From positions 1 to 41,866 of the forward strand of contig JALGXV010000015.1 in the NCBI GenBank assembly GCA_029821885.1: a stretch of DNA of 41,866 bases, written 5' to 3'. The position numbers were made by a program, and so were the translations under genes. The notes under the pieces are model-generated. The model was not told the DNA's origin. It did not search any database and saw nothing but the letters and a program-made list of their open reading frames with translations. Each line of letters begins with the position of its first letter. Position 1 is the stretch's first letter. The stretch is from Candidatus Hebobacteria bacterium (GTDB lineage: Bacteria; Armatimonadota; Hebobacteria; Hebobacterales; Hebobacteraceae). This document shows positions 1 through 9,227 of the stretch, piece after piece.

Positions 1-2
1 AG

Positions 3-1355
3 CAGGAGACATATCACTACGAGCTTCAGGACATCCCCGAACCGAATCTGTTCCGGGACCTGTTCTCCTACCATCAGCCCCCGATGGTCTCGTTCAACCA
101 TCGGCTGGTGCCAATGGATCCTCCCGATGAGATTTGGATCACGGATACGACCTTCCGCGACGGGCAGCAAGCGCGGCCGCCGTTCACCGTCAAGCAGATA
201 GTGGATCTCTACACCATGCTTCACCGGCTGGGCGGGCCCAACGGCATGATCCGTCTGTGCGAGTTCTTCCTGTACTCCGACGCGCACAAGAAGGCGGTCG
301 CCGCCTGCCTGGAACAGGGCTTCCGTTACCCGGAGATAACGGGCTGGATTCGCGCGCGTAAGGAGGACTTCAAGCTGGTCCGGCAGATGGGCCTGCGGGA
401 GACGGGGATCCTCACGTCGGTCTCGGACTACCATATCTTCCTCAAGCTCAAGAAGACCCGCCGCGAGGCGATGGATATGTACCTGGGCATCGTCCGCGCC
501 GCCCTGGATGCCGGCGTCGTGCCTCGCTGTCACCTTGAGGACATCACGCGGGCGGATTTCTACGGGTTCGTCGTGCCATTCGTTCAGGAACTGATGCGCC
601 TCGCGAAGGAAGCCGATATGCCGGTGAAGGTGCGCGCGTGCGACACGATGGGCTATGGCATCGCCTTCCCAGGTGTGGCCATGCCCCGCAGCGTGAAGGG
701 CATCTGCTACGGTCTCACCCATCACGCGGGCGTGCCGAGCGCGTGGCTCGAATGGCACGGGCACAACGACTTCTACCGCGCGGTGAGCAACGCATCCACC
801 GCGTGGCTGTACGGATGCGCGGCCGCCAATGGAACACTGCTGGGCATCGGTGAGCGAACAGGCAACACGCCGATCGAGGCCCTCGTCTTCGAGTACATGG
901 GCATCCGGGGCGATGACAACGGCATGCAGTCACAAGTCATCACCGAGATCGCCGAGTATTTCGAGAAAGAAATCGGCTACGAGATTCCTCGCAATCAGCC
1001 CTTCGTCGGGAGGGACTTCAATGTCACGCGCGCAGGCATCCATGCCGACGGCCTGCTGAAGGATGAGGAGATCTACAACATCTTCGACACGGACGCTCTG
1101 CTGAACAGGCCCGTGGCCGTTGCCATAGGCAGTACCTCGGGCAACGCGGGCGTCGCCCACTGGGTCAACGCCTACTACGGCCTCACGGCGAACCACATCA
1201 TCCAGAAGTCAGATCCGGGAGTCGCCAAGATCGTGGAGGCAATCCAGACGGAGTACGATGCGGGGCGGACGACCTCAATGTCCGATGACGAGATGGAGGC
1301 CCTCGTCGCCGCGCATCTGCCCGGCGTGAGCAAAGGGAAGTCTCCGAGCAAGTAG
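3..1355 (+). CDS. HMGL/LeuA-superfamily acyltransferase, Re-citrate synthase-like (5'-truncated at window edge)
   Basis: DTTFRDGQQARPPFT, CHLEDITRADFYGFV, EWHGHNDFYRAVSNASTAWLYGC and GERTGNTPIEALV motifs. The frame stays open upstream of ATG84 to base 3 (QETYHYELQDIPEPNLFRDLFSYHQPPMVSFNHR), so the true start is outside the window. Confidence 0.85.
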   Translation, partial: QETYHYELQDIPEPNLFRDLFSYHQPPMVSFNHRLVPMDPPDEIWITDTTFRDGQQARPPFTVKQIVDLYTMLHRLGGPNGMIRLCEFFLYSDAHKKAVAACLEQGFRYPEITGWIRARKEDFKLVRQMGLRETGILTSVSDYHIFLKLKKTRREAMDMYLGIVRAALDAGVVPRCHLEDITRADFYGFVVPFVQELMRLAKEADMPVKVRACDTMGYGIAFPGVAMPRSVKGICYGLTHHAGVPSAWLEWHGHNDFYRAVSNASTAWLYGCAAANGTLLGIGERTGNTPIEALVFEYMGIRGDDNGMQSQVITEIAEYFEKEIGYEIPRNQPFVGRDFNVTRAGIHADGLLKDEEIYNIFDTDALLNRPVAVAIGSTSGNAGVAHWVNAYYGLTANHIIQKSDPGVAKIVEAIQTEYDAGRTTSMSDDEMEALVAAHLPGVSKGKSPSK

Positions 1356-1378
1356 GTTCTGGCAGTTCGCGTAGTGGG

Positions 1379-1400
1379 AGCCCCGGCGCGAGTCGGGGCT
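1379..1400 (+). terminator. Candidate intrinsic terminator
   Basis: AGCCCCG-gcgcgagt-CGGGGCT hairpin 24 nt after the stop codon, followed by a weak T-containing tract (tctgtctgtct). Confidence 0.55.
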
Positions 1401-1499
1401 TCTGTCTGTCTCCAGTGGGTCCCCGGTGCGGCCTCGGACCTCCCTCAGGGGCCCCGCTCCGAGCCGGGGGAGCGAGTCTACGTGCGGCGCCCTCCGCTG

Positions 1500-2381
1500 T
1501 CACGAGCCACTGATGATTCCGGCGATGGCGGACAGCACTCCGCCGACGGTCAGCGCCCAGCCGGCCAGCAGGGCCAGGCGCGCTCGACGCGCGACCACCC
1601 GCACGTAGTCGGGCGGCGACCGCCATGTGACGACGCCGAGCAGGTCATCGCCGAGCGCATCTACTCGGGGCCGTGACGTCTGGCCGGCGATGCGGCCGCA
1701 CAGGCTCACCCGGAGGCCGACGGGAATGGCCCACAGCTTCACCTGCATGGTCGCGCCAGGATCGACGTACGTTTCAACGTAGACGGGCGCGTCGAAGCGC
1801 ACGCAGCCAGAAGGCACGTAGACAGCCTCGTCGCCGTCCATCAGACGGAAGTCGACGGCCTTCGTTTGCCGGTCGCTCACTCGCCATCCGGCCTCGCCCT
1901 GTTCGCGCTCCCGCAGCACGTAGTGGTAGTACGCACACTCTTGAGGGAAGTAGGCCGGAACGACCGGAGTATCGCACACCACCTTCCCCCTGGCCCAGAC
2001 GGCATCGCCGGTGTGCGCCCGGGAGAGCGGCAGCTCAGGGGCCCGCCGGAGCCGCCAGCTGCGCGCGTCCCGTCGGCGCGCCTCCCAGAAGGCCACCTGG
2101 CCGGCCACGACGAGCGCGAATCCCCCCGCCAGCAGATACCAGGGAGGCAGCGCCGCCCGATCCCGATAGCCCGCCAGCCAGCTCACGGCATAGTAGGCCA
2201 CGAGACCGAAGAGGGCCAACGCAATGAGCAGGCCCACCCACAGCGGCCACGGCGCTGGGCCCGCGGGGCGCGGCCCATATCGCTTCGGAAGGGCCTTCAG
2301 GCGCGCTCCGCAGGCGAAGCAGCAGACTTCGCTGTCGAGGTTCGGTGCGCCGCACCGCGGGCATTCGTTGTGTTCGAGCAT
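1500..2381 (-). CDS. Zinc-ribbon membrane protein with GIDE (MULAN/E3-ligase-like) domain
   Basis: N-terminal CPRCGAPNLDSEVCCFACGARL ribbon, two TM segments, a central GARGKV..CAYYHYVLRERE...V..G-like domain, C-terminal TM. ATG at 2381 preferred over the upstream ORF start at 2576. Confidence 0.65.
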   Translation of the reverse strand: MLEHNECPRCGAPNLDSEVCCFACGARLKALPKRYGPRPAGPAPWPLWVGLLIALALFGLVAYYAVSWLAGYRDRAALPPWYLLAGGFALVVAGQVAFWEARRRDARSWRLRRAPELPLSRAHTGDAVWARGKVVCDTPVVPAYFPQECAYYHYVLREREQGEAGWRVSDRQTKAVDFRLMDGDEAVYVPSGCVRFDAPVYVETYVDPGATMQVKLWAIPVGLRVSLCGRIAGQTSRPRVDALGDDLLGVVTWRSPPDYVRVVARRARLALLAGWALTVGGVLSAIAGIISGS

Positions 2382-2513
2382 CACACTACTCAAGAGCACC
2401 AATCCATCCTTCGTCTTCTTCCACACCAGGCGGCCTTGCTGCAACGCGGCACCAGCCGCGTGCCCGCCGATGTGAGCTCCCAGCCTCATCGCTGCAGCGG
2501 GAACACTCGTCAA

Positions 2514-2543
2514 TTGACCCGTCAGAATCCCCCATGCTATGAT
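2514..2543 (+). promoter_or_regulatory. Candidate sigma70-type promoter for the glmL operon
   Basis: TTGACC (2514-2519) - 18 nt - TATGAT (2538-2543), about 126 nt upstream of the glmL start. Confidence 0.45.
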
Positions 2544-2669
2544 TCGCGGCGCCGTCCGCGGCCACCGGGACCGCATGCGCGGCTCCTCGGTGCCGGTCTC
2601 TCAGGCTTTGCGACGGCTTGAGTACACGCAGGCGCTGGGAGCGGAACGGCCACTTGGCAGCAACGGGAC

Positions 2670-4454
2670 ATGCCAGACGCATCGCAAATCGTAGCAACTG
2701 ACTGCGGCTCGACGACCACGAAAGCGATCCTCATCGAGCGGCGGAACGGCGAGTATCGCCTGCAGGGCCGTGGCGAGGCCCCTACGACGGTCGAGGCCCC
2801 CTTCGACGACGTCACAGTGGGCGTGCTGAACGCGGTGGGCGAGCTGGAGGAGCTCACCGGCCAGCGCTTCATCGGGGAGTCCCGCCTCCGCACTCCTGTC
2901 GCCGGGGAGGCGGGCGCAGACCTCTACCTGTCGACGTCGAGCGCCGGTGGTGGTCTCCAGATGCTGGTGACGGGGGTCGTGAAGACCATGACGGCCGAGT
3001 CCGCTCAACGGGCCGCGCTCGGGGCCGGCGCCATCGTGATCGACGTCATCGCGGTGGACGACGGCCGAGAGGATCACGAGCGCGTCGGCCGAATCCGCTC
3101 GATCCGACCCGACATGATCCTCATGTCTGGCGGCACCGAGGGCGGAACGGTACAGCATCTCCTCGACACGGCAGAGCTTCTCGTGGCCGCGGCCCCGCGC
3201 CCGCGCCTCGGCCGCGACTTCAGGCTCCCGGTCATCTACGCGGGCAACAGCGACGCCCGCGCCCAGGTCGGCGAGGTGCTGGGAGACCGCGTGGACTTGA
3301 TCGTCGAGGAGAACCTGCGGCCTCAGCTCGACCTGGAGAACCTTGGTCCGGCGCGCGAGGCCATCCATCGCCTCTTCCTGGAGCACGTGATGGCTCAGGC
3401 TCCCGGCTATGACAAGCTGCTCACCTGGACGAGCTCACCCGTCATGTCTACGCCTCGGGCGGTGGGGGAGATGGTGCAGCTCGCAGCGCAGACCGAACAG
3501 ACAGATGTGCTGGCCGTGGACATCGGCGGCGCCACGACCGACATCTTCTCGGTCTTCGGCGGGCAGTTCAACCGCACCGTCTCAGCGAACCTCGGGATGA
3601 GCTACAGCGTGGGCAACGTGCTCGCCGAGGCCGGAGCCGACGGGATTCGGCGATGGCTCGCCATGCCTCTCGATGAAGATGCACTGCGGAATCGACTCCG
3701 CAACAAGATGATCCGCCCCACGACGATTCCTCAAACGCGAGATGACCTACTGATTGAGCAGGCCGTCGCGCGGGAGGCCCTTCGTCTGGCGCTCGCACAC
3801 CATGGAGCCCTGGCCTCGGGCCTCAAGGGGGTAGCGCAGGCCCGGACCATGGCGGATCTATTCACGCAGGCGTCCGCGGGCGAGACACTGGTTGACATGA
3901 TGTCGCTGGGGCTCATCATCGGGAGCGGCGGCATCCTGTCCCATGCGCCGCGCCGACAGCAGGCCGCCCTGATGCTCATCGACGCCTTCGAGCCGCAGGG
4001 CGTGACCCGGCTGGCGGTCGACTCGATATTCATGATGCCACAACTCGGAGTGCTGGCTTCGGTCCTGCCGGAGGCGGCGATGGCCGTCTTCGAGCGGGAC
4101 TGCCTCGTGCCGCTGGGCACGGTGATAGCCCCGGCGGGACGCTTCCGAGATGGGAGCGTCGTCCTCGAGTGGCAGGTCGGTGATGAGCGGGGCCAGCTTC
4201 GCGCCGGGGAGTTCCAGCGCCTTCCGCTGCTGCCTGGTCAGAGGACCCAGGCCGAGCTGAGCCCAGGTCGGGGAATTGATGTTGGCGCGGGACGCGGGCG
4301 CATGTGGTCCGGCCAGGTCGAAGGCGGCCCGGCCGGCGTGATCCTCGACGGGCGCGGCCGGCCCTTGCGCTTGCCGGACGATGATAGCGAGCGCAGGAAG
4401 AAGCTCGCCGAGTGGATGGCGTCGGCGGGCGCGGCGCCGGGAGGGCCGCAGTAA
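2670..4454 (+). CDS. glmL: GlmL/MutL family protein (adenosylcobalamin mutase-associated ASKHA ATPase)
   Basis: ATDCGSTTTKAILI, VDIGGATTDIFSV, RSIRPDMILMSGGTEGG, LMLIDAFEPQGVTRLAVDSIFMMPQLGVLA. Confidence 0.85.
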   Translation: MPDASQIVATDCGSTTTKAILIERRNGEYRLQGRGEAPTTVEAPFDDVTVGVLNAVGELEELTGQRFIGESRLRTPVAGEAGADLYLSTSSAGGGLQMLVTGVVKTMTAESAQRAALGAGAIVIDVIAVDDGREDHERVGRIRSIRPDMILMSGGTEGGTVQHLLDTAELLVAAAPRPRLGRDFRLPVIYAGNSDARAQVGEVLGDRVDLIVEENLRPQLDLENLGPAREAIHRLFLEHVMAQAPGYDKLLTWTSSPVMSTPRAVGEMVQLAAQTEQTDVLAVDIGGATTDIFSVFGGQFNRTVSANLGMSYSVGNVLAEAGADGIRRWLAMPLDEDALRNRLRNKMIRPTTIPQTRDDLLIEQAVAREALRLALAHHGALASGLKGVAQARTMADLFTQASAGETLVDMMSLGLIIGSGGILSHAPRRQQAALMLIDAFEPQGVTRLAVDSIFMMPQLGVLASVLPEAAMAVFERDCLVPLGTVIAPAGRFRDGSVVLEWQVGDERGQLRAGEFQRLPLLPGQRTQAELSPGRGIDVGAGRGRMWSGQVEGGPAGVILDGRGRPLRLPDDDSERRKKLAEWMASAGAAPGGPQ

Positions 4455-5566
4455 TGGGTGTCGCGTATACGCCGGGCCTCCGCGTCGCCGCGCGTGCGCT
4501 TATCAGACAGGAGCGCCGTCTGCCGCTTCGCGGCGAGGTGCTGGTGGCGCAGGGGCAGTCCGTCGAGGCCGAGCAGGTCATAGCGCGAGCCGAGATGCCC
4601 GGAAACTTGCACACCGTCAGGGCCGCCCAGATGCTCCATGTGGAGCCACAGGAACTCGAAGCACATCTGCTGAAGCATCTCGGCGAGACGGTAGAGGCCG
4701 GCGAGATCATCGCTCAGACGAAGGGGCTCTGGGGGCTGTTCAAGTCTGAGCTACGGGCACCGATCTCGGGAACGCTCGAGGAAGTCAGTGTCGCGTCGGG
4801 ACACGTCCGGATCCGCGAAGTGCCCCGGCACATCGAAGTCCGCGCCCACATTGCAGGCCGCGTCGCCGAGGTCATCGAGGGCGAGGGAGCTGTCATCGAG
4901 GCGCAGGGCTCCTTGGTGCAGGGCATCTTCGGGGTCGGGGGCGAGCGACGCGGCCGACTCCGCGTGCTGGCCGGAGGCCCCGATGACATCCTTCATCGCG
5001 ACGACATCACGGACTGTGAGGGAGGTGTCATCGTCGGAGGCGCCGGGGCCGACTCCGGCGCCATACGGGCGGCGGCCCAGGCCGGTGCGGTGGGCATGGT
5101 GGTAGCCGCGGTTCGCGACCAAGCACTCAGAGACTATGTGGGCTTTGACATAGGGGTGGCGATAACGGGGCAAGAACCTGTGCCAATGACGCTGATCCTC
5201 ACCGAAGGCTTCGGCGAACTCCCCATGGCGGGCCGTACATGGGATCTCCTGCGGTCGTTGGAGGGCCAGCTTGCGTCCATCGACGGCGCGACGCAGATTC
5301 GCGCCGGCGTCATCCGGCCCGAGGTCATCGTGACGGGACAGGGGGCAGAAGAGGAGGTGGCCGAGCCTGAGCAGATCCTGCAGGTAGGCTCCAGAGTGCG
5401 AGTGATACGGGCCCCTCACTTCGGCGCGCTCGGGCACGTGGCGGCCCTTCCGGCGGAGCTGACAGAGATCGAGACGGAGTCGGCCGTGCGCATCGCGCTG
5501 GTGGGGCTTGACAGTGGCGACGAGGTCCGCGTCCCGCGGGCCAATCTGGAGACAATCCAGGAATGA
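4454..5566 (+). CDS. Uncharacterised GlmL-linked protein: tandem barrel-sandwich (lipoyl-like) hairpins plus C-terminal KOW-like motif
   Basis: Start overlaps the glmL stop (taATG). Repeated V..G..VEAGEIIA / APISGTLEEVSV / AHIAGRVAEVIEGEGAVIEAQG elements; C-terminal VGSRVRVIRAPHFGALGHVAALP...VRVPRANLETI. Confidence 0.7.
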   Translation: MGVAYTPGLRVAARALIRQERRLPLRGEVLVAQGQSVEAEQVIARAEMPGNLHTVRAAQMLHVEPQELEAHLLKHLGETVEAGEIIAQTKGLWGLFKSELRAPISGTLEEVSVASGHVRIREVPRHIEVRAHIAGRVAEVIEGEGAVIEAQGSLVQGIFGVGGERRGRLRVLAGGPDDILHRDDITDCEGGVIVGGAGADSGAIRAAAQAGAVGMVVAAVRDQALRDYVGFDIGVAITGQEPVPMTLILTEGFGELPMAGRTWDLLRSLEGQLASIDGATQIRAGVIRPEVIVTGQGAEEEVAEPEQILQVGSRVRVIRAPHFGALGHVAALPAELTEIETESAVRIALVGLDSGDEVRVPRANLETIQE

Positions 5567-6303
5567 CATCCGCTCAGCTCCCGGCGTCAGCGACTGAGGG
5601 CACTCGCCTGCCAGTTCACCGAGGCCTCCCCCTGATCTTCGGTGTGGCGCTTGCGACAGGCTTCTCGGGAGCGGTTGTCCCGGGCTCGCTGCTGGTGGTC
5701 GTGGTGAGAGAGTCCGTGCGTGTTGGCTGGGCCGCCGGGCCAATCATGATGATCGGACATGGTCTTCTCGAGCTGGTCGCCATCGTGCTCCTCATCACCG
5801 GCCTCATCAAGTTCGCTCGCTCCGCCACCGCGAGAGGCCTGATCGGCTTGGTCGGGGGCGGCGTTCTCGTCTACCTCGGGTACGAGACCGCCTTGATCCC
5901 GGCAGAGGCGGTAACGCCGGCGCTGCAGACGGCCAGCGGCGTCAGTGTCGCGGGCGGCTGGCTGGGCTTGGTCTGGCTAGGCGCATTGATGAGCATGGTC
6001 AACCCCTACTGGTGGCTGTGGTGGGCCACCATTGGCGCCGCGCACACGGCCTGGGCGGTGCAGAGAGGCCGGATCGGAGCCGGCACGTACTTCGCAGGCC
6101 ACGTGTCGTCAGACGTGCTCTGGTATACGGCCGTGTCCATCGCCCTGGGCGCGGGGCGAGCACTGCTGTCCGCGAGCACGCTGAAGCTCGTCTATGTGAT
6201 CTGCGCGGCCTTCCTGACTGCACTGGGCGCGATCTTTGCGGTGGCGGCCGTGAGGACCCTCGCTGGGAAAGCGCGGCCGCCGCGGCAAGAGGGCACGGCG
6301 TGA
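5563..6303 (+). CDS. LysE-family translocator
   Basis: Polytopic; GVALATGFSGAVVPGSLL..., NPYWWLWWATIGA, GHVSSDVLWY; ATGA overlap with the upstream gene. Confidence 0.75.
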   Translation: MTSAQLPASATEGTRLPVHRGLPLIFGVALATGFSGAVVPGSLLVVVVRESVRVGWAAGPIMMIGHGLLELVAIVLLITGLIKFARSATARGLIGLVGGGVLVYLGYETALIPAEAVTPALQTASGVSVAGGWLGLVWLGALMSMVNPYWWLWWATIGAAHTAWAVQRGRIGAGTYFAGHVSSDVLWYTAVSIALGAGRALLSASTLKLVYVICAAFLTALGAIFAVAAVRTLAGKARPPRQEGTA

Positions 6304-6863
6304 TGGGATTTAACCGCCGCGAACTGCTGCGTATGGTGGCCGTGCTGGCCGCGGTGTGGGCGCTGGTGATGCTACTCCTGACCGTGCTGCAGCGATCGGC
6401 CAAGCCCGGGCGGATACCGACCGAGCCTCTGCTTGTCCACTATCCCGGCTACGAAGACGTCGAGGAACAGACCTCGGAGAACCTGGGCTTCCGCAAGTAC
6501 TGGTTCACCCTCAACGAAGACTATCCATCCAAGTCCGTCTACTACTTCTACAAGAACCTGCTCGAGGCCGAAGGCTGGCGACCGCTCGCCGAGGGAGAGC
6601 CCCAGTGGACCAGGCAGACGACGGACGAGGAAGCGCGCGATCTCTTCCACGCTGTGTGGGTTAGCCCGGACAGCCTGTTCCAGATCGAACTCCAGATGCT
6701 GTCAACCGTGCAGCTGGTGCGACAGCAAGAGGCTGTTGTGCTGGGCGAGCGAGAACCTGGCATACAAGTCTTCGTTACCCAGCGCCGGGCCCTGCATCCC
6801 GGCATCATCTTCCGGCCGCGCGCTCCGGCGCCCGAGCGCGGCATCCGCGGGCCAGACCTGTGA
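6303..6863 (+). CDS. Single-TM anchored hypothetical protein
   Basis: ATG overlaps the LysE stop (tgATG). One N-terminal TM then a soluble domain (VHYPGYEDVEEQTSENLGFRKYWFTLNEDYPSKSVYYFYKNLLEAEGW), typical of extracytoplasmic 'PKSVYxFYKxxLxxxGW'-like proteins. Confidence 0.65.
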   Translation: MGFNRRELLRMVAVLAAVWALVMLLLTVLQRSAKPGRIPTEPLLVHYPGYEDVEEQTSENLGFRKYWFTLNEDYPSKSVYYFYKNLLEAEGWRPLAEGEPQWTRQTTDEEARDLFHAVWVSPDSLFQIELQMLSTVQLVRQQEAVVLGEREPGIQVFVTQRRALHPGIIFRPRAPAPERGIRGPDL

Positions 6864-6885
6864 CGAATCCTCCCTGTGCGGTCCA

Positions 6886-7569
6886 GTGAGCACGTCCGAC
6901 CGAGCTAGGCTGACTGCCAGAATCGAGAGGGCGGCCCGAGCAGGCGGCGCGCAGTTGGTGGGATTCGCCGACCTCGAAGGGATCGCTGAGCTGCCTCGCG
7001 CCGTGGCGATCGCCATCGCCTATTCGCCGGCCGTGCTTCGCGATCCAGATGACATGCCCAACCGGGCCTTTGCGGAGGAGTTGCTCCGACTCAAGGGACG
7101 GCTCGCCGAGCTCACACTGGGAATTGGAGAGATGCTGTTGGAGGAGGGATTCGAGACCTGTACGGACCCGGCACCGCCGGATGAGACAGACCGCGCCCGG
7201 TTGGTCGCGCCCTTCCAGCACAAGACAGCTGCGACCCGAGCGGGACTCGGCTGGATAGGCAAGACGGCCCTGCTGGTCACAGAGCAGTACGGCCCAGCCA
7301 TCCGCCTTGCATCCGTATTGACGGACGCTCCCCTGCTCGTGGGCGAGCCCATTACCGAGAGCCGATGCGGGGACTGCGTGGTCTGTGTCGAGGCGTGTCC
7401 CGCAGGCGCCGCCACCGGCGAGCACTGGCATGCGGGTCGCCCGCGCGAGGCGCTATTCGACGCGCACGCATGCCACAGGATGTGCCGCGAGCGCTCCCGC
7501 GCGGCCAAGATCGAGCGCGGGGGATGCGGCATCTGCATGTCCGTCTGCCCTCGACGCCCTCGCGTGTGA
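6886..7569 (+). CDS. QueG-like 4Fe-4S double-cluster protein
   Basis: AATRAGLGWIGKTALLVT..YGP.IRLASVLTDAPL; CGDCVVCVEACPAGA and CHRMCRERS...GGCGICMSVCP. GTG start at 6886 proposed. Confidence 0.7.
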   Translation: MSTSDRARLTARIERAARAGGAQLVGFADLEGIAELPRAVAIAIAYSPAVLRDPDDMPNRAFAEELLRLKGRLAELTLGIGEMLLEEGFETCTDPAPPDETDRARLVAPFQHKTAATRAGLGWIGKTALLVTEQYGPAIRLASVLTDAPLLVGEPITESRCGDCVVCVEACPAGAATGEHWHAGRPREALFDAHACHRMCRERSRAAKIERGGCGICMSVCPRRPRV

Positions 7570-7577
7570 CGGTCTGA

Positions 7578-8105
7578 TCAGTCTGACCGCAGCCATGGAA
7601 TCTGAGACCTGCGCTCCTTCGCCTGCCTGAGCAGGCGGTGGTCTCGCTTCGACTCGGGATCGAGTTCGAGAGCGATCTCCAGCGCGGCCTGCGCCTCCTC
7701 GAACCGACTCAGCCGAAGACACGCCTCACCCAGGAAGGAATAGGCGGCCGCATTCCGCGGATCGCGGTCGATCGCGGCTCTGTACCTGTCGACCTCCGAC
7801 AACCAGTGCTCGTGCTCGCGACGACGCCAGTAGATGTACTGCCATGAGAGGAGGCCAAGGAGGCCGGCATACACCAACGCCAGGATGCCCAGGAAGCCCC
7901 AGCCGCCAGCAATAATGGAGCCGACCCCGAGGACGAAAGCGACGGCAACGAAGAACAGCCCGATCAATGCTTCTTCGGCGTTCAGCGTCTGCTCGACGAG
8001 CCAGTTTGAGAGGATCCACCACGTGACGAGGCCGATAATGGGCACGAAGATGAATGCCTTGAAGAGCCGGACTATGACCTCCATGGCCTCGGGCGTCATC
8101 GCCAT
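7578..8105 (-). CDS. Membrane protein with C-terminal TPR-like repeat
   Basis: Three hydrophobic segments, then RYRAAIDRDPRNAAAYSFLGEACLRLSRFEEAQAALEIALELDPES. Internal ATG chosen (MAMTPEAMEVI). Confidence 0.65.
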   Translation of the reverse strand: MAMTPEAMEVIVRLFKAFIFVPIIGLVTWWILSNWLVEQTLNAEEALIGLFFVAVAFVLGVGSIIAGGWGFLGILALVYAGLLGLLSWQYIYWRRREHEHWLSEVDRYRAAIDRDPRNAAAYSFLGEACLRLSRFEEAQAALEIALELDPESKRDHRLLRQAKERRSQIPWLRSD

Positions 8106-8201
8106 ATCTCCCCTCCGCGGTCGGCCACACAGCAGACAGCTTCGGCGCAAGGCCTGGGCCAACCGGCGCGTTAGACGCGAACGGAGGATGGGAAGTTCAA
8201 G

Positions 8202-9227
8202 TCATCCGCATTCCTGAGTCTCGATGACGACTTTCGTCGCCTCGCCGGATTCGAGTAGGCCGATACCCCGGGGCACTTCGTCCAGCGGTAGCCGATGGCT
8301 GATCAGCCCTTCGATCTGGAGGCGACCCGAGGCAAGCAGCGCCAGTGCCCGGCTCTGGGTGAACGGGTTCGTGAAGCTCCCGGTGATCGCGATCTCGTTC
8401 CGGTAGACCCGATAGGGAGAGATCGTGATCTCTGCCTCCTCGGGCGCCACGCCGAAGAGAAGCACCCGCCCTCCCTCGCCGGCGAGGTCGCAGGCCTGCT
8501 GTGCCGTCGCGCCCGCGCCCACGCACTCGATCACGACATCGGGGCCGGAGCCGTCACTCATGTCCTCCACGGCCTGCTCGAGATCCTCGGCCGCGGGATC
8601 GACCACCCGCGTCGCGCCCAGGCCCTTCGCCAGTTCGCGCTTGCCGGGGTCGAGTTCGGAGACAACTGTGAGGGCCGCTCCCTGCAGCCGTGCGAGCTGG
8701 AGGAGAACGAGTCCGATGGTGCCGGCCCCGAGCAGCAGGACCACATCACCACTGACAATCCCCGCGCGGTCGATTCCGTGGACGCAGCAGGCGACTGGCT
8801 CGGCCAGCGCGGCGACCTCGAACGGCATCTCGGATGTCACCGTGTGACACTGGCGCGCCGGCACGACACAGTGGGTGGCGAATCCCCCGTCCCGCGTCAC
8901 GCCGACGGCCGACAGGTTCCTACACAAGTGCGTCAGCCCACGCCGGCAGGGACGACACGAGCCGCAGTAGATGTTCGGATCGACGGCGACTCGATCTCCC
9001 GGCTGCAGGACGGACACGTTCGACCCGACCTCCTCAACGACACCCGCGAACTCGTGTCCGGCGATGAGTGGGAATCGAGCCGGGAAGCGGCCCCGGTAGA
9101 TATGGGCGTCGGTCCCACAGACGCCACAGGCGTGCACCCGCACGAGGGCCTCATGCTCTGCAGGAGCTGGTGCCTCGCGTTGGGCGATCTCGCACTCCTC
9201 GGGCACGGGGAATACGGCGGCCCGCAT
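8202..9227 (-). CDS. Zinc-dependent alcohol dehydrogenase (MDR; sorbitol/threonine dehydrogenase-like)
   Basis: ACGVCGTDAHIYRG, GHEFAGVVEEVG, structural-Zn CGSCRPCRRGLTHLC, Rossmann LLLGAGTIGLVLLQLAR. Confidence 0.85.
   Translation of the reverse strand: MRAAVFPVPEECEIAQREAPAPAEHEALVRVHACGVCGTDAHIYRGRFPARFPLIAGHEFAGVVEEVGSNVSVLQPGDRVAVDPNIYCGSCRPCRRGLTHLCRNLSAVGVTRDGGFATHCVVPARQCHTVTSEMPFEVAALAEPVACCVHGIDRAGIVSGDVVLLLGAGTIGLVLLQLARLQGAALTVVSELDPGKRELAKGLGATRVVDPAAEDLEQAVEDMSDGSGPDVVIECVGAGATAQQACDLAGEGGRVLLFGVAPEEAEITISPYRVYRNEIAITGSFTNPFTQSRALALLASGRLQIEGLISHRLPLDEVPRGIGLLESGEATKVVIETQECG

Noticed and set aside
2544-2669. Leader of glmL considered as a cobalamin riboswitch
   Set aside because: Too short (~120 nt) and no convincing B12-box or GCCACUG core.
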